Shown: positions 42,621 through 55,796 of the stretch, piece by piece
How the letters are laid out: each line of letters opens with the position of its first letter
Position numbering within the stretch: the first letter of the stretch is position 1
Source of the DNA: Trebouxia sp. TZW2008
Lineage: Eukaryota; Chlorophyta; Trebouxiophyceae; Trebouxiales; Trebouxiaceae
Reading direction: 5' to 3'
Assembly (NCBI GenBank): GCA_002118135.1
Contig: BDIU01000104.1
Coordinates: forward strand, 43,378 to 107,377
Length of the DNA stretch: 64,000 nucleotides
Notes under the pieces: generated by a model
What the model saw: only the letters and a program-made list of their open reading frames with translations
Database searches by the model: none
Told to the model about the DNA's origin: nothing
Translations under genes and position numbers: made by a program

Positions 42621-45600
42621 ATGACATGGCGCAGTCCCTTCCAGGCATCGAAAGGAGGAGGCGTTCCCTTTCCACCTTCTCTCACTCCCTGGGCTTCCAG
42701 CCCTGCTCAGCCCGCAGATGCCGACAGTCCTATGCAGATCTCCCCGATTCCGACTGTCAGTCCGTTCGCGAAGCGAAGTAGTCACGCAACAGGCTTGCAG
42801 AAAGTCGGCACCACCAGCAAGGCTTCGCCAATGGATGCAGCCCCTTACACGCCTTTGTCAGCCCTCAAAGCTGCTTCCACCCCTGCAAGAAAATCCGACA
42901 AGGACAGCAGCTTTGTTGGAAAGCTGTCGTTCACTCCTCATGCCAATAGGCCATCGCAGCATGGTCCCAGCAGCATGAGAAAATACCCAGATGCTGGTCC
43001 CAGCACAGAGCTGATCAGCAATGGCAATCGCGCACAGCCACCTCAGACATCAATGTATGCTGACACCAGAGGGACCGACGCTGTCAAAATATCTGTCACA
43101 GAAAATAAGAGACAACCAACAGCATCGCTGTTTGGCCATGCGTCAGGTATGTGCATAGCATCTAGCTTTTCCCTGTCAACAGGGGTATCCTAACCTGCAC
43201 CTGTGTTCCCTGCTCACAAAAAGACAGCAGTTGCACTGTCATCACTCTACAACGTGTTTCTGCAGGCTTGTTCAAGCAATCAGCAAAACCATTAGCTGCT
43301 TCCACGCCACGTCCCCGCACAGTGCTCAGCCAGCAGTCAAGCTGGCATGCTCGCAATGCAGCACAACCACCAGGCGCGTCAAAGCAGCATATTAGTAATG
43401 CACCTCAGTCACCAAGAACAGCACCAATCTCAAGACTCAGCGCTGACAGTCTGCCTGTGATCAATGATCAGCGATCACAACTGGACTCTGGGGCAACTCT
43501 TGCGTCCCAAGAGCCCTCTGGCTTGCACAGCCCTGACAACAGCAGCAATGGCGCTCTGGGTGACACAGCAGTACAGGATCAGTCACCTGGACATGACCTG
43601 AGCCTGCCACAGCCAAACTTTCAGCTGGAGCAAGCTCAAAGCCCCTTGTGGCAATTTCAGCAGCCTCCTGACAATCAGTCAGGCATGTCCAAAATATTGA
43701 CTGGTGTACAAAGACAGCATACAGTGCAGAAGCTGTTGCCTGAAAGACAAGGCAGTCAAATCGCTACCAGACATGCCCAGCATAGCCAAAGTGCAGCAAA
43801 GCTCAAGGGTTCTGGTCTGCAATGGCAACCTATGCAAGCTTCTGCGGAAAGCCCAGACAAGCAAGAGCTTGGAAGACGTAAGCTTTGCTGTTTGCAGACC
43901 ACCTCAGTCTGTCATGTGCTTCTGGTTATGTTGCAGATTGGCTGCATAACCCACCATGCAACTCAAGGCACGATGTAAGTGCATTATGCTTGTGCGTACA
44001 TTGCTAAGATGCTCAGCTGTATGTTGGGGGTCATTGCAAATGCATTCAGCAGCTCATGCTGTGGAAACCATAAACCAGTCTTGTTTGGTCACCAAAATCT
44101 TGTGTTAGTGTCAATCAACATACACATCACCAGAGTGCACATTTACACAGAAAGCTTGACCATCCAAGGATGGGGACCTGGACAGATCAAGGCTCATCGA
44201 TGTTATGAGTTTACACAAGGGCTGCAAACGTCTGTGGCTCATGCAGGCATATTTGGAGGGCTTCCTGCTTCCAGCCCTCAACCCACACAGGCAAGCTCTG
44301 CAGCCAAGAGCAAACAGGGATCTGACCTCCCCACAGGTGCGACCATGTCTTGGTTGTTTCCCAAATTGTCATCGGGCATCAATCTGTTTCTCAAATCAAT
44401 CTCTAATTAATGGGACAGTGCTGATGCCTGTCAGCATGCTTCCAGCAATTCCACTTCTGACCCCGTACCTTCAGGAATAGCCAGTCTGATGTATGTCACA
44501 AATGACCAGAGTCTGTACCATGCATCACTTAGTACTGATGTTGTTGTTGTCATTTTCTGCAGCAAGTGCTCACACCAGTCACAGCCTGTTGCACGTGGCA
44601 GCAACAGGCAGCCAAAGAAATTCACCAAGACATTCAAGCAAATGCACTGCAGCCATTGGTTGCACAGCTCATGCCCTGCAGCATGCGAGAGCAACCACTC
44701 ACACAAAATCTTTTGTGATATGTGGATGAGGATGTTCTTGCCTGATCTCAACCAAGATGCTGTTCTAGCTGAGCACTAGTGCCAGGCATGCGTGGCATGA
44801 TAAGCGTCTCCATTTCTATAAACCCATCAACTTCAGCTTGCGTGTATGGGAAAGTGTCATTCATTGGTGCTTGACTGCAAGCTGTTCTACAGGCATCCCA
44901 ACAACTGCAGCTACACAAGTTGCATCAACCAGCATGAGCAGCAGTGACCCTGCTCACCTAATGGAGCAGCTACAGCGGCAGGTGACTCAAGCAGCAGCCA
45001 CTGCCGGCATTCCTCTTCAGCATGGTGTTGCTGCTTTGCCAGAGATGCGACCTGAAGCAGCTAGGCTGCAGGGCATACATCAAGCAGCAGAAGCTGTGCA
45101 GAAGCTGCGGCAGCTGCAGCAGACTGGCGCTGATTACGCCAAAGAGCTGGAGACGTCTGACGCAGTAAGCCTCCAGTGGCTTTTGTAACGGTCAAAGATG
45201 GAACATCTATCTTTGCTTGACTGAGCCAAACCACACGCACGCCTTGAGGGCTTGTGTCAATGCATTGTTTGACCCTGATGAGCAGAGTGTGCTCCCAGAC
45301 ACTGTTAGCATGGCTCAGACTAGCATCAAGTCTAGTTAATAGTCTAGCCCACTTGTGATAGTCAGAACAAACAAAGTTCAGCTCTTCAAGTAACAGGCAT
45401 TTCTGTGGTCAAGAGCAGCCCAGGCAGACTTTTGCACCAATTTTTTGCACGCAGCAGTGAGGCAGTGCTGGTGTGTCTGCAGGGTGGCTTGGCTAAGCAT
45501 GTTGATCGGCAATCTGCAGCTCACAACACAAAGCAATCACTGACATTGAGTAGAGCAGCAACGGTCACAGCGCTGCGCCCTCATGCTTTCATTGACGGAC

Positions 45601-45749
45601 AAGGTCAAGCTGTGCAGCAACAGTCAGGCGCAGCATCTGAGGTGCCTGCCAGCAGACCTAGTCAGGGATTGCAGCGTAACATTATGGATATGCTGAACAG
45701 GTTACAGCTGCTTCAGCAGGAAGGCTCAGAACTAGCTGTTGCAGTGTGA
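42621..45749 (+). CDS. Ser/Pro/Gln-rich protein of unknown function (588 aa)
   Basis: Five exons close in frame: 42621-43146, 43266-43877, 44247-44336, 44893-45164 and 45483-45749. The first two thirds are low-complexity with many SP and TP sites (SPIPTVSPF, YTPLSALKAASTP) and a few FG-like motifs (SLFGHASG, RIFGGLPAS). The C-terminal third is helical and Gln/Leu-rich (HLMEQLQRQV, VQKLRQLQQTG, IMDMLNRLQLLQQEG), a likely coiled coil. The layout (disordered, many proline-directed phosphosites, C-terminal coil) would suit a nucleoporin- or spindle-associated protein, but I do not recognise a family. The start Met is the first in frame after a 265-bp divergent promoter. A short exon at 43936-43974 is also possible but would break the phase. 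Confidence 0.6.
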
Positions 45750-46568
45750 AATGGGCTCGTGCAATGTTCTTGTGCTCTGTCATGGCTCCAGCGACAAGTG
45801 TATACTGCCTAATGACACGTATGAAATGTTCGTCAAAGACTTGCAACAGCAAATGCGCAGCACTATACTGGTGGAAATGAGCTGAGCGCTGCACTGCACT
45901 TTCTGTCAAACGTGTGCATCAAACAGAATTGCTTTTAGATGAGCAGTACTGCCAGGCAGGTTGCATGCGAATATTGCTGGTGCTTACAATCGCTGATGTT
46001 GAGAGGATACTACCCAAAGTCCGTTACATGACCTACGTGCAGCAGCAAAATCCAGTTGTGCCTAGTGCATTTGATTAAGTATTCCTGTTCCTACACCTAG
46101 ATAAACCTCTTGCAACATGCCATACCACCAGTGCTATGATGCCCTTTGTCAAAACAGCCTGTACCAAAATGCTTGTGATGTCAGTTGCATCACACAGTAC
46201 GTGCCAAAACTGGAAGCATATGCTTGGTTGGTGACAAAACGGTCCTAACTTAACACAAAACTTGATCATTTGGATGACACTAGGACATGCGCCTGGCGCA
46301 ACAAAACTTGGTGTGAGTGGTGCGCCTAAGAGATAACGGCCTAGAACCCACTACCTAAAACAAAGCTTGCCTATGACTCAGCAACACACCTAGAACCCGC
46401 GAGTATATCATGCACAACAAACAAAGCTACTACACGTGACTGACAATGTTGTGGAGCAATGACACTGCGATTTGCGAAAAACAGGCTGAAAGGACAGATA
46501 TGTAGCACAGTACAGCCTGCACATTACTTCAGTTGAAGCCCATGTTCCAGATGACCAAACATTTCAGG
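45750..46568. other. Convergent 3' region
   Basis: This 819-bp stretch lies between two converging stop codons. No supportable gene, repeat or RNA was seen. It must contain both 3' UTRs. Confidence 0.4.
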
Positions 46569-49500
46569 TCATCGCAGCTTTTTCTTGAGAGCGTCAACTT
46601 CACCAGCATACTTTTGCATGATCACTGCCCTTCTAGGCTTCATGGTCCTGGTCAGTGTGCCGTCATCAGGGCTGAAGGGCTCTTTCAAGAGGGCAAAAGC
46701 TGCTATGCGCTCGTGTGGCGGTCTTGTTGCAGACACTTTGTCCAGCTCTGCTTTGATGATGCTATGCTTCTCAGCATCTGACAAGACACCTGCAACACAA
46801 GTGACAGCCAGATTGAGGCAGTGGCATTGATGCTCTTCACTTGCAAAGAAGGTTGGTCCAGTCACGATGATGAGAAAAATCAATAGTGCCTGTCCTTGCC
46901 ACCAGGACAACAAAGTACATTTGATGACGTTAGAAGCCAAGATGCAACAACAAACAGAATATGGCTGTCAACAAGAGTGATAATTGCTTACCTTTTTCCT
47001 TTTCCAGTTCCTGCATAGCTTCAGGATCTGGCACCACAAGCGCTCCAAGGGACCTCCGGTCTTGACCCAACAGTACACAAAACTTGATGAGGGGGCTGCA
47101 CACCGCTGCATCTTCAATGGAGCTGGGCTCTATGTTTTCCCCGCTGCTGAGCACTATGGTGTCCTTTGCTCTGCCTGTCAAGACCATCACACCGCCCATG
47201 TTACTGCCAGGGATCCCCTCTGCATAGCACAAAACTTGAGTCAAACTCAGCCTGGCATAGAGGTTGAATAGGGGGCTTCACACTGCTGCATCTTCAAGCT
47301 GGACTCTATGGTTGCACCACTGCTGAGAGCACGATAGTGTCGTTTGCTCTGCCTGTCAAAACCATCACGCCGCGCATGTTGCTGCCAAAAATGCCCTGTA
47401 CATACATCACAAGATTGTCTCAACAGGCACAGTGCAGCATCTTCAATAGAGGTAGGCTCTATGTTTTCACTGCTGCTGAGCACTATGGAGTGCTTAGCAC
47501 GGCCTGTCCAGAACATCAGGCTCGACTCTGCACAAAGCAGAAAAGCTCTTTCACATTGCACTAAGACACAGGGATGACGGGCGCATGCAGCAGCTGTACA
47601 TTGCAAGCGGTGACAACCGTGCAATATGCATGCAGACGGGCACCTCAACACACACAAATCACGCTCTGTGCAACACATCCTCGCACCCTTGGGCAAACTG
47701 AGCACCCTGTTAGTTGCCAATAGCAAAAGCACAGTATAGAATCAGCCTACCAGGTACTAGCCAACCCCGGTCACCAGTGTCAGAGCAGCCAGGCTCAGGA
47801 CAGGCTTTCTGCGTGCTGTTAGGGTCATTGTGGTGATTTTTTGTGGGCTGAACAGCAGTATACAGTTACTCACATTACACAAATAATGCACCCTACCAGG
47901 TGCTCGCCAACCCAGATCGCCTATGTCAAACCAGCCAGGCTCAAAAAAGGCTTCATGAGGATCCAGTGTCAAAGAGTTCTCCCTGGCGCGCTATGCAGCC
48001 AGTGTAGGCATTCAGTCAATCAGTGTGCACAACTTTGCAGCAGAAAGTCTGTATAGCCTACCAGGTGCTCGCCAACCCAGGTCCCCAGTGTCAAACCAGC
48101 CAGGTTCAGGGAAAGCTTTCTGAGTACCCTGGAGGTCATTGTAGTAGCCCTTCATCACTCCCGGCCCCTTTGCCAGGATGACGCCTTGCTGCCCGTCTGG
48201 CATATCTTGATGCGTCTCAGGGTCTACAACACGGAGACTGGTCCCAGGGATTGGTCGGCCTGCAGCAGCCACCCAAAGTCAGACGACGCATTACTTCATG
48301 ATTATTGCCTCTCATGTAATCTGTGCATGAAAGTACAAGCTCACGCCTTGTTGTCCGTCTGCCACATCTTGATGTAATGCGTTCAGGGTCTACAACCGGG
48401 AGACTGGTCCCAGAAACTGTTTGGCCTGCATTTGCCAAACAAAGTCACGGCATGCATGAATGTATGCTTGTTGCCTCTCCTGTCATCTAGGTGTAATGGT
48501 ACAAGCTGACACCTGGCATGCCTTCATGGAGTTCTGGTTGACCCCAAAGGGGTGGTCTTGTGCAGCAATGCAAGCGCACTGCAATCAGAGATGTTTGCTT
48601 TGGCTTGAGCACAGATGCCGGTGATTGTCTACAAATTGAAGCTGCAGAAAGCCATTGCCAACTATAAGGCATGACATTGCAGCAATCCTCAGGATTGTGG
48701 CGATGCCTTGTTGCCAGAAGTTTCAAATGAAACAGATAGTATTTTGATTGGCTGAAAACAACAAGTGCACTTGCACAATCCAGCAATGTAGCTTCTGCAA
48801 GTGACTGACAACAGGCCAGGCAATGCTGCAAGCAGATTGAGATTGGATTGTTGATGCTTCACGATTGGAAGTTGCTAGATACAGAAATGATTGCGATCAC
48901 TTACGCCCCTGACTGCGTCTGACTGCACAGGGTTGCTTTCTGATCAATCCTTCAGCCAGCATTGATAGACAGAGGACATTGGGAACTTGCTCATGCCGCC
49001 TCTGACTGCAAAGGGTTGCTTTGTACTGACAGGTCAAAGCAGCCTTGGGACTCACCTACACTGCCTCTGACTGCCCTGGGTCCATCAAGGTAGCCTCTGC
49101 ATGCCAGCACTGGGGAAGTCTGCAGACATTACATTACGTTGTTAGTGTGCCAAACAGGGTTAGCTCATTGCAAACATTTGCTCTTGAGACATCTGCATGC
49201 ACAGCATGCTCTGCTCCCAGAACATTGTGCGGCCAGTGCAAAGTTATTGCTTGCAAGTGTGTTTTTAGTATTTGAGGTGAACAGAAGATGCCACTTGCAC
49301 ACACTATCATCCGTCGAGGTTCCTTTGGGGTGGGGCTGCATACACAGTGGGAGAAACAAATGAAACAAGGCGAGCTGGCATGCACACGTGACACACACGC
49401 ACAGGACAGCACACAGCACTAGTGATAGTGATGAACTGATGCTTGACAAAGGGTGTGAGGCAACTCAGCACACCTCAGACAGCCCCCAGCCATTCAGCAC

Positions 49501-52500
49501 TGTGAGGTCCAAGACCTCGTAAAACTCATCCAGGTGGGGCTGCAGGGAACCGCCCCCACTGACAACACATCGGCTGACCCCAAGTGCCCCTCTGATCTTG
49601 CCGTACACCAGTTTTTTAGCTAGCCTGCATGAAGTAGCATATCAGTGGCACCTCTAATTTGCTATAGACCAGCTTTGAGGTAAGTATGCGTGAACAGACA
49701 CGCATAATTAGTGGCACGCCTGATCTGGCCGTCCACCAGTTTCGCGGCAGGGTTGTATGAACTTACATGGATGGCGTTACAGGTTTCAACCAAAGCCTAT
49801 GTTCCAGTCAGTCTTCAGTCCACAATCCACTAGTCAGCCAGCCAGCCACTCAATGAACCAAGCAAGCAACCAAGTATGCCAGGTACAATTAGGAGGGCGA
49901 TAAGAAGACAACAATGATGAGGGCAGCCAGAAGGGCCTCAGGGATGGGCCTGGCTGGCGTACTTGAAGTTTATCCCAATATTGACTCATGTCAGTCAGTG
50001 AGCAAGCCAGCCAGTCAAGCCATGTCAATCATTCAATTGAGTATGACATTTACCTGTGGAAGGGTGCCAAGAAGGCAACAGTGACGAGGGCTGCCAGAAG
50101 CGCTGTCCAGGGGCGGGCCTGGGTGGCCCACTTGAGGTCCACACCATTCTTCACCCTCCTGGCCCGGATGAAGGCCCCACTAAGGGCAAAGAAGAATGCC
50201 GCTATGGTGCGCTTCACCTTGGAGCCGCGCTTGATGGCGGCCTTGACCTGCAGCAAAGACGACACGATGAGTCATCCTGCAGCAATGAAAGCAATAATGA
50301 CTATTACACTAGTATGTCAGACGTTCTAGCTCACCTTTGTTTGCAGCTTGCCAATGACCAGAAATACACGCATACAGCACTATGTTATGGCAACAGAAGC
50401 AGGCATATACACACGCAGCATTGTGATAGGAGCATTGCATAGCTTTGTTTGCAGTGTGTCAAAGCACAGAGGCACGCACACAAAGTTCTGCATCAGAACC
50501 CATGCCCAACTTGGTGTGCAGGGTGTCAACAACCAAAGGCAGGCACACAAAGTGCTAAGGGCAAAAACGCTGCAAACCTTTGTTTGTAGGGTGTCAATGA
50601 CCAGAGGCACGCACACAAAGTACTGCGGTGGGAACTTGGTCAAGTCCTCCCTGAACCGGCGGATGTTGGTGTACACTTGCTTCATTCCACATGAGTAGAT
50701 GAAGTAGCCGCAGGAGCGCTCATAGATGTGCCATGGAGGCAACAGACTCAGAGAGCTATCCCCAGCCGCAGGTTGCAGAAAGTGCCTCAGGTTGTTCAGC
50801 TGGTACAGCAGGTTGCTGTGGGTCAGCATCACACCCTGCACCCAGCTGATTCAAGTTTGCAACAGCATGAGAAATCTCAAGAGCTTGCTGGCAAGGCCGT
50901 GGCATCGTTGGATGCGCTCATAGATGTGCCATGGAGGCAGCATACTTAGGGAGGTACCCCCAACAGCTGGTTGCAGAAAGTGCCTCAGGTTGTTTAGTGG
51001 GTACAGCAGGTTGCTGTGGGTCAGCATCACACCCTGCATGAGTGTGACACAAAGCATGCTCGCAGTGAGAGCAGTCAACATCATGATCTACATGATTGCT
51101 AGTGAGGTGCATGACGCTGTTGGACACCAGGTAGAGTGATCTTGAAAACAGCTCTTACTGGAGACTTGCAGCAACAGCTTTGCTGGCTCGGCTGACACAG
51201 CACCAAGTTGTATTAAAAGCAGAGGGACAACTTGGATGACCTGACATGACCATAAAGCTGCAGAGATAGGTCAAACTACCAAACATGAACCAATTGAGCA
51301 GCATGTGTCCATCAGCTAGTGATGAACGTGTGGTCAGCATCAGCCAAAGACTCTGCGCTCAATCAGCTTGGGTTTGCCACTCGCAGCAGCAAAGGTACAA
51401 TCAGTTTTGCTTGACAATGTGAATGCCAATCGTGGAGTGCTTGAAAAATTGCCCACGAGGCTTGTTTGACATTGGCAGGTGACCTTGTCGCTGAGTGCAA
51501 GTCTACTTTGGACTGCCGCGAGGCAGCACTGATGTCTTGCCTTTAGGCTGGTATGCTACACAGCAGTCATGGGTTTGCCAGGAGAATATGCACACCTTAG
51601 GGTTGCCTGTTGTGCCAGAAGTGTACACAAGGGTGGCTAGATCTGAGCCTGAGATCTTCACTGGGTTGGCTTCGAAGCCTGTCAGGTTTTGCTTGCCCTT
51701 CTCTGTCACTTCAGTGTATGACAGGACTGGACAGGCCAAAGCCTCCTTGTCTTTCTGGTTGGGCTCACCCCACAGGACTGCCACAAACCGCAGGGACTCG
51801 CTCAATGGCTTCTGCAAGCCCACAAAAGTGTGTCAAAGCAATGTTGTCGTGCCAGAGGTGTGCAAGAGAGTGGCCAAGTCTGGGCCTGGGATCTTGACAG
51901 GGTTGGCTTGAAAGCCTGTCAGGTTTTGCTTGCCCTTCTCTGCGACCTCGGTGTACGATAGCACTGGACAGGCAAAAGCCTTCTTGTCTTTCTGGTTGGG
52001 CTCACCCCACAGGACTGCCACAAATCGCAGGGACTCGCTCAACGGCTTCTGCAAGCCCACAAAAGTGTGTCAAAGCAATGTTGTCGTGCCAGAGGTGTGC
52101 AAGAGAGTGGCCAAGTCTGGGCCTGGGATCTTGACAGGGTTGGCTTCAAAGCCTGTCAGGTTTTGCTTGCCCTTCTCTGCAACCTCGGTATATGATGGCA
52201 CTGGACAGGCAAAAGCCTTCTTGTCTTTCTGGCTGGATTCGCCCCAAAGCACTGCCACAAAGCGCAAAGACTCGCTCAACGGCTTCCGCATACTCAAGAA
52301 CAAAAGCTGTCAAGGCGACAGTACTGGTCTCGCATAGCACACAGACTCAACCAAGGGCTTCTGCATGCAATACAAGATTCATCAAGGAAACACTATGGAT
52401 CTCGTTTGTGAGGCTTGCAAAATGCTCCCAAAGATGCGTTTTGCAGGCTCAGAATGCACGCATGTAGGGGACAGAGCACATGCACACATGAATGTCTCAG

Positions 52501-54891
52501 ATTGCTATCAGGAAGCACAAATCTTTGCAGGTCGACTGCCCTTAGGAATACAAGCTTGGCGAACCCTTTGCATCAGGCTGAGCATGGCCAGATATGAAAC
52601 TGGCAGGCCATGCAGAAGCTGCAACTGCACTGATCAAGCAAGCAGTTCATGATTTGAGTTTGCAGGCAGAGCTTTTGCAGTGCGGAATCTGCTAGTCTGC
52701 TCTGAGTAGTATTGAGAATGCAAACATGCGCAAGAAGGCTGTTCCCCAGCTGTGCGCTGTACTTGCTCTCGGGTTTTGCATCTATAAGAGGCTGGCGTGA
52801 GCTGTATACTCTGGCACTGCTGACATACATGTCTGCAGTTGCGCTGTGAGAGGATAGGCACTAAGACTGGGTAGTCTCAGCTTTGTACCTGAGGTTGACT
52901 ACCATTGCTTGCTAGTGCACTGCCATTGCTGCCATTACCATTGGCACTACCAGCTCCATTGCTGCCATTTTGCAAAGCAGCATCAATCTGCTGAAGCTTC
53001 CTGATGTGTGGCAGCAGCTTGCGTAGAGTGTCCACGTCCTGAACAATCAGCCCTGCAGCATTTTGAATTAGCCTGAGATCAACGAACACTGTTGCCAACT
53101 GCTTGCGCTGTGCTGAGATCTGCTGTGCTGTGCAGGGCTGTACTGCGTTAATTTCCAGTAGCATCTACTCTCTACGTGCCACAAGGCGTTGGCTGTGCTC
53201 CCCTGCTGTCTTGTGCTGCTGCAGTGATGTCATGCAAGCTTTGCTTTCCTGATGCTTGTGCTTGATCTGTAACCTTGGGACAGGCACAAATTCTTGGAGC
53301 AAGTACTGAGAGCCATGCTCAAGCTCAAGGGATGCAGCAATGCTGAAGGGACCCACAGATGCCTGGTTTCAGCAAGTAACTTTTGGTGAACAAAGCAGTA
53401 TTGCATCTGTGATTGAGACATTCAGGCTTGTGAAGCAGCTATCACCACAGCAATCACACCATGATCACAGCCACAATGGTCACAGACATTGAGATTCATG
53501 ATATGACGTCCATGTGGGATCAAGGCATGCACATCTAGTCTTGACAGCTTGCAGAATGAAACTTTACTTTGGGTGGTCAGACAAACATGTTGACTGACCC
53601 CTGACGTTTACTGCATGACGCCCCTCTTGAGCCCCTGAAATAGTGTCAAGCTCAATGAAAGGGGTGTGTGACGATGTAATGAGAAAATGCTGACGTGTGT
53701 CAGAAACATGGCTGACCTGAGCTGTCAGATTGGCGAATGATGTATGCCAGCTCTTCAGCAGGGCTGCTTGCACCTCTGACTGCATCAGCTGCCCCACACA
53801 GCATGACAGCCTGGTCAGCCACAAGCCAACGAGAGCTGTTCTCTGAAAACAACGACACCTGCAAGGCGATTCAGTGCCTCAATTGCAATGGCACAGTACA
53901 GCTTTAGACAGGAGCGTTTGGAGGCAGTTTGTTGCTTCTGTATGCACCTAGCTGGGTTATAGAAACTCTTCAGATCATGTGTAAACGTGAGTGATAATGA
54001 GGAATCAGCAAAGAAGCACAACACACGTTTCACCACTCACTTGAAAAGCATGATCTTGTGCAGAAGAAGCAAACGGCTGTGTGGCAGAACATTGCATTGG
54101 GCGTGATTGTCAAGGGTGTTGGTCTTGCATGTCATGCATGTCTGCATGTGTTGTGCTTACCTTGTCGCCTTGAGCCAAGCCAAGTGACCTGAGGCCTGAT
54201 GCAAAGTTCTGGATAGACGCATCAAGATCCCTGAGCAGCATCAACGCTTCAGCTACATTCCATGAGGGCACTCAAGATACAATCCCGCAAAGTGCTCAGG
54301 CAGTGCAAGCATGTCAGTGCAAATTCACCTGAAAGACAGCTTTGTTGCTGGATTCTGGTGGGGATCTTCTGCAGCTATTTGTTGCCCATACTTGTGTGCC
54401 AGATCGGCCCACCTGCAATGTCACGACAATTCAAACTAGCCTGGCTTTGCAGCTGTTGCTGCAGCAAGGCTGAATGACTGGAGATAAACGCGCAGAATTA
54501 CGTACATGTCCGGCAAACTTCCGTATCTACCCTGCTGAACATCCTGGGAGGCCGGCAGTCCCTGCTGTACTTCAGAAGGAGAGGCTGTCTGCGACTGCAA
54601 GGCAAAGCTTTACATCAGCTTCAGCTTCAAGTGTGCGCGGCGATGCTGCTTGCGGCCCACGAACCTCACCTGGCTGATCGCAGATACATATACCCTGCAG
54701 CGTGAGCGGCGAGACGATAGCTGCGTGGCGGATAATCTGGTCTCGGAAAAAGCCTGGCAGCGATCCTTGCCCAATACAGGCGCGGTTGCCGCGGGTCGCA
54801 GGCGCACTGGACCGCGCCTCGCTAGGTGCAGATGCGGACATCCAGTCCTATGCTGCGCGTTAATCATCATGCTGCACCTTTGTTGCTGCAA
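46569..54891 (-). CDS. AAE15: Plastid long-chain acyl-[acyl-carrier-protein] synthetase, AAE15/16-type (766 aa)
   Basis: It activates free fatty acids with ATP and loads them on ACP in plastids. Fourteen exons close exactly: 54670-54891, 54506-54594, 54329-54412, 54161-54230, 53717-53858, 52889-53052, 51596-51811, 50578-50835, 50054-50247, 49474-49624, 49056-49119, 48062-48259, 46992-47219 and 46569-46789. The first ~75 residues are basic, Ser-rich and end VYVSA, a good chloroplast transit peptide. The ATP/AMP signature YTSGTTGNPKGVMLTH spans exons 7-8. LPPWHIYERSCGYFI, SGGGSLQPHLDEFY, NGWGLSETSP, GWFDTGDLGW and GRAKDTIVLSSGENIEP follow in the family order. A Gly/Ser/Asn-rich insert in exon 6 (GSNGAGSANGNG) is unusual. 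The order and spacing match plant AAE15/AAE16 better than ER-type LACS. The donor of exon 8 (AAAG/GTTTGC) is weak. Most introns carry partial exon copies. Confidence 0.95.
47270..47535 (-). repeat. Acceptor-side copies of acyl-ACP synthetase exon 13
   Basis: Two decayed copies of the start of exon 13 (SNMxGVMVLTGRAKDTIVLS, then the ENIEP segment) lie at about 47270-47400 and 47430-47525, upstream of the real exon (46992-47219) in transcription order. Confidence 0.85.
47750..48061 (-). repeat. Donor-side copies of acyl-ACP synthetase exon 12
   Basis: Two copies of the exon end (PEPGWFDTGDLGWRAP plus donor) lie at about 47752-47815 and 47893-47970, beyond the real end at 48062. The copied donor reads CTGGTAG in each. 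Confidence 0.88.
48340..48440 (-). repeat. Acceptor-side copy of acyl-ACP synthetase exon 12
   Basis: It is a decayed copy of the exon start (GTSLPVVDPE region) with intron tail, upstream of the real acceptor at 48259. Confidence 0.75.
48900..49055 (-). repeat. Donor-side copies of acyl-ACP synthetase exon 11
   Basis: Two short copies of the exon end (ARAVRGSV region: plus-strand GCCTCTGACTGCNNNGGG) lie at about 48903-48935 and 48992-49020, beyond the real donor at 49056. Confidence 0.7.
49640..49990 (-). repeat. Acceptor-side copies of exon 10 and a donor-side copy of exon 9 (acyl-ACP synthetase)
   Basis: At about 49645-49690 and 49710-49750 lie two copies of the exon 10 start (KLVYGKIRGAL region). 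At about 49868-49985 lies a copy of the exon 9 end (ALLAALVTVAFL region). Both kinds therefore share one intron, in the order expected if each junction was duplicated in place. Confidence 0.78.
50335..50577 (-). repeat. Donor-side copies of acyl-ACP synthetase exon 8
   Basis: Three short copies of the exon end (CVPLVIDTLQTK region) lie at about 50500-50545, 50440-50490 and 50333-50370. The most distant one carries a strong donor AAAG/GTGAGC, while the real exon's donor is weak (GTTTGC). Confidence 0.78.
50900..51035 (-). repeat. Acceptor-side copy of acyl-ACP synthetase exon 8
   Basis: It is a near-identical copy of the exon start (GVMLTHSNLLYxLNNLRHFL, then LPPWHIYER) with an acceptor, upstream of the real exon at 50835. 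Confidence 0.88.
51812..52310 (-). repeat. Two acceptor-side copies of acyl-ACP synthetase exon 7 (237-bp ladder)
   Basis: The exon start recurs twice beyond the real one. GTGCCAGARGTGTRCAAG (plus strand) is at 51612, 51849 and 52086, periods 237 and 237 bp. The copies stop within the TSGTT part of the ATP-binding signature, so only the real exon has the complete motif and the donor. Confidence 0.92.
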
Positions 54892-55796
54892 TCTCGTTCT
54901 GCCAGATCACAGACCAAAGGTGCTTCGCTTGCTGTCACGGGGCACGTGCTCGTGACAGGACATTTTGGATGTCCCAGGGCATGCAAGCCTGGCACTTGTA
55001 CACTTGTCGGCATGCAAAGAAATGACCTTGCCTTCCAGGTGGTCTGACTGTGCTGCCAAAGTTGGTGGTACCTCCTGAATAAGTTCATCGATAGTACTAC
55101 TAGGACCCGATGTGCATGAAGTTCAGCATCGATTCTGAAATCAGTTTGGTGCATACCGGTAATCATAATGATTTACGCGACCTTCTGACCATCCTACACG
55201 ATGATTAAGCAACAGACACCGCCTGCTTGATGCAGCATTATAGAAGCTATGAGCGCACTGGTGGGTCTCCTGGGGCAGTGAATCTTAACTATCCACATCC
55301 ATCATTAAACACCGGATTTTGCATACACAATGTCATGCTTGAAATGTGTGTTGGAACAACAAAGCAAATGCAGCTTTAGAGATAGCAAAAACTTCCTACA
55401 AACTCAAGGCAGCGACTGAATGGTGCAAAGCCCCTGACTCTAACGCAACAACATTCAACACAAGGATGTCGGCGCTTGAGCCAAATCATGTGGGCACATA
55501 AGCCAAATCAAAAGCAAGACAGTGCTCTGCTCCAGCATCGCCTCAGTGTATGCAAAGCACACAGTTCTGCAGAAGTTGTCAAGCCTGTCATCATGGCAGC
55601 CATGACATGCACAGGAACGCACAACAAGGGATCTGCACTGCAGCAGCATGGCTCATCCTTGTCACTACTATTCAAAGTGCACTACCGCAGCACAGCTCAT
55701 CTTCCTAACTACTGTCCAGACTGCACTGCAGCAGCAGGACTAATCCTCATTGCTTCTGTCAAAAGTGCCTTGCTGTAGCGTGGCTCATTCTCATCA
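54892..55796. other. Intergenic region upstream of the acyl-ACP synthetase
   Basis: This 905-bp stretch lies between the ORP stop (minus, 55797) and the acyl-ACP synthetase start (minus, 54891). It holds the latter's promoter and the ORP 3' UTR. The right part (55630-55800) is a 44-bp tandem repeat. Nothing else is recognised. Confidence 0.4.
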
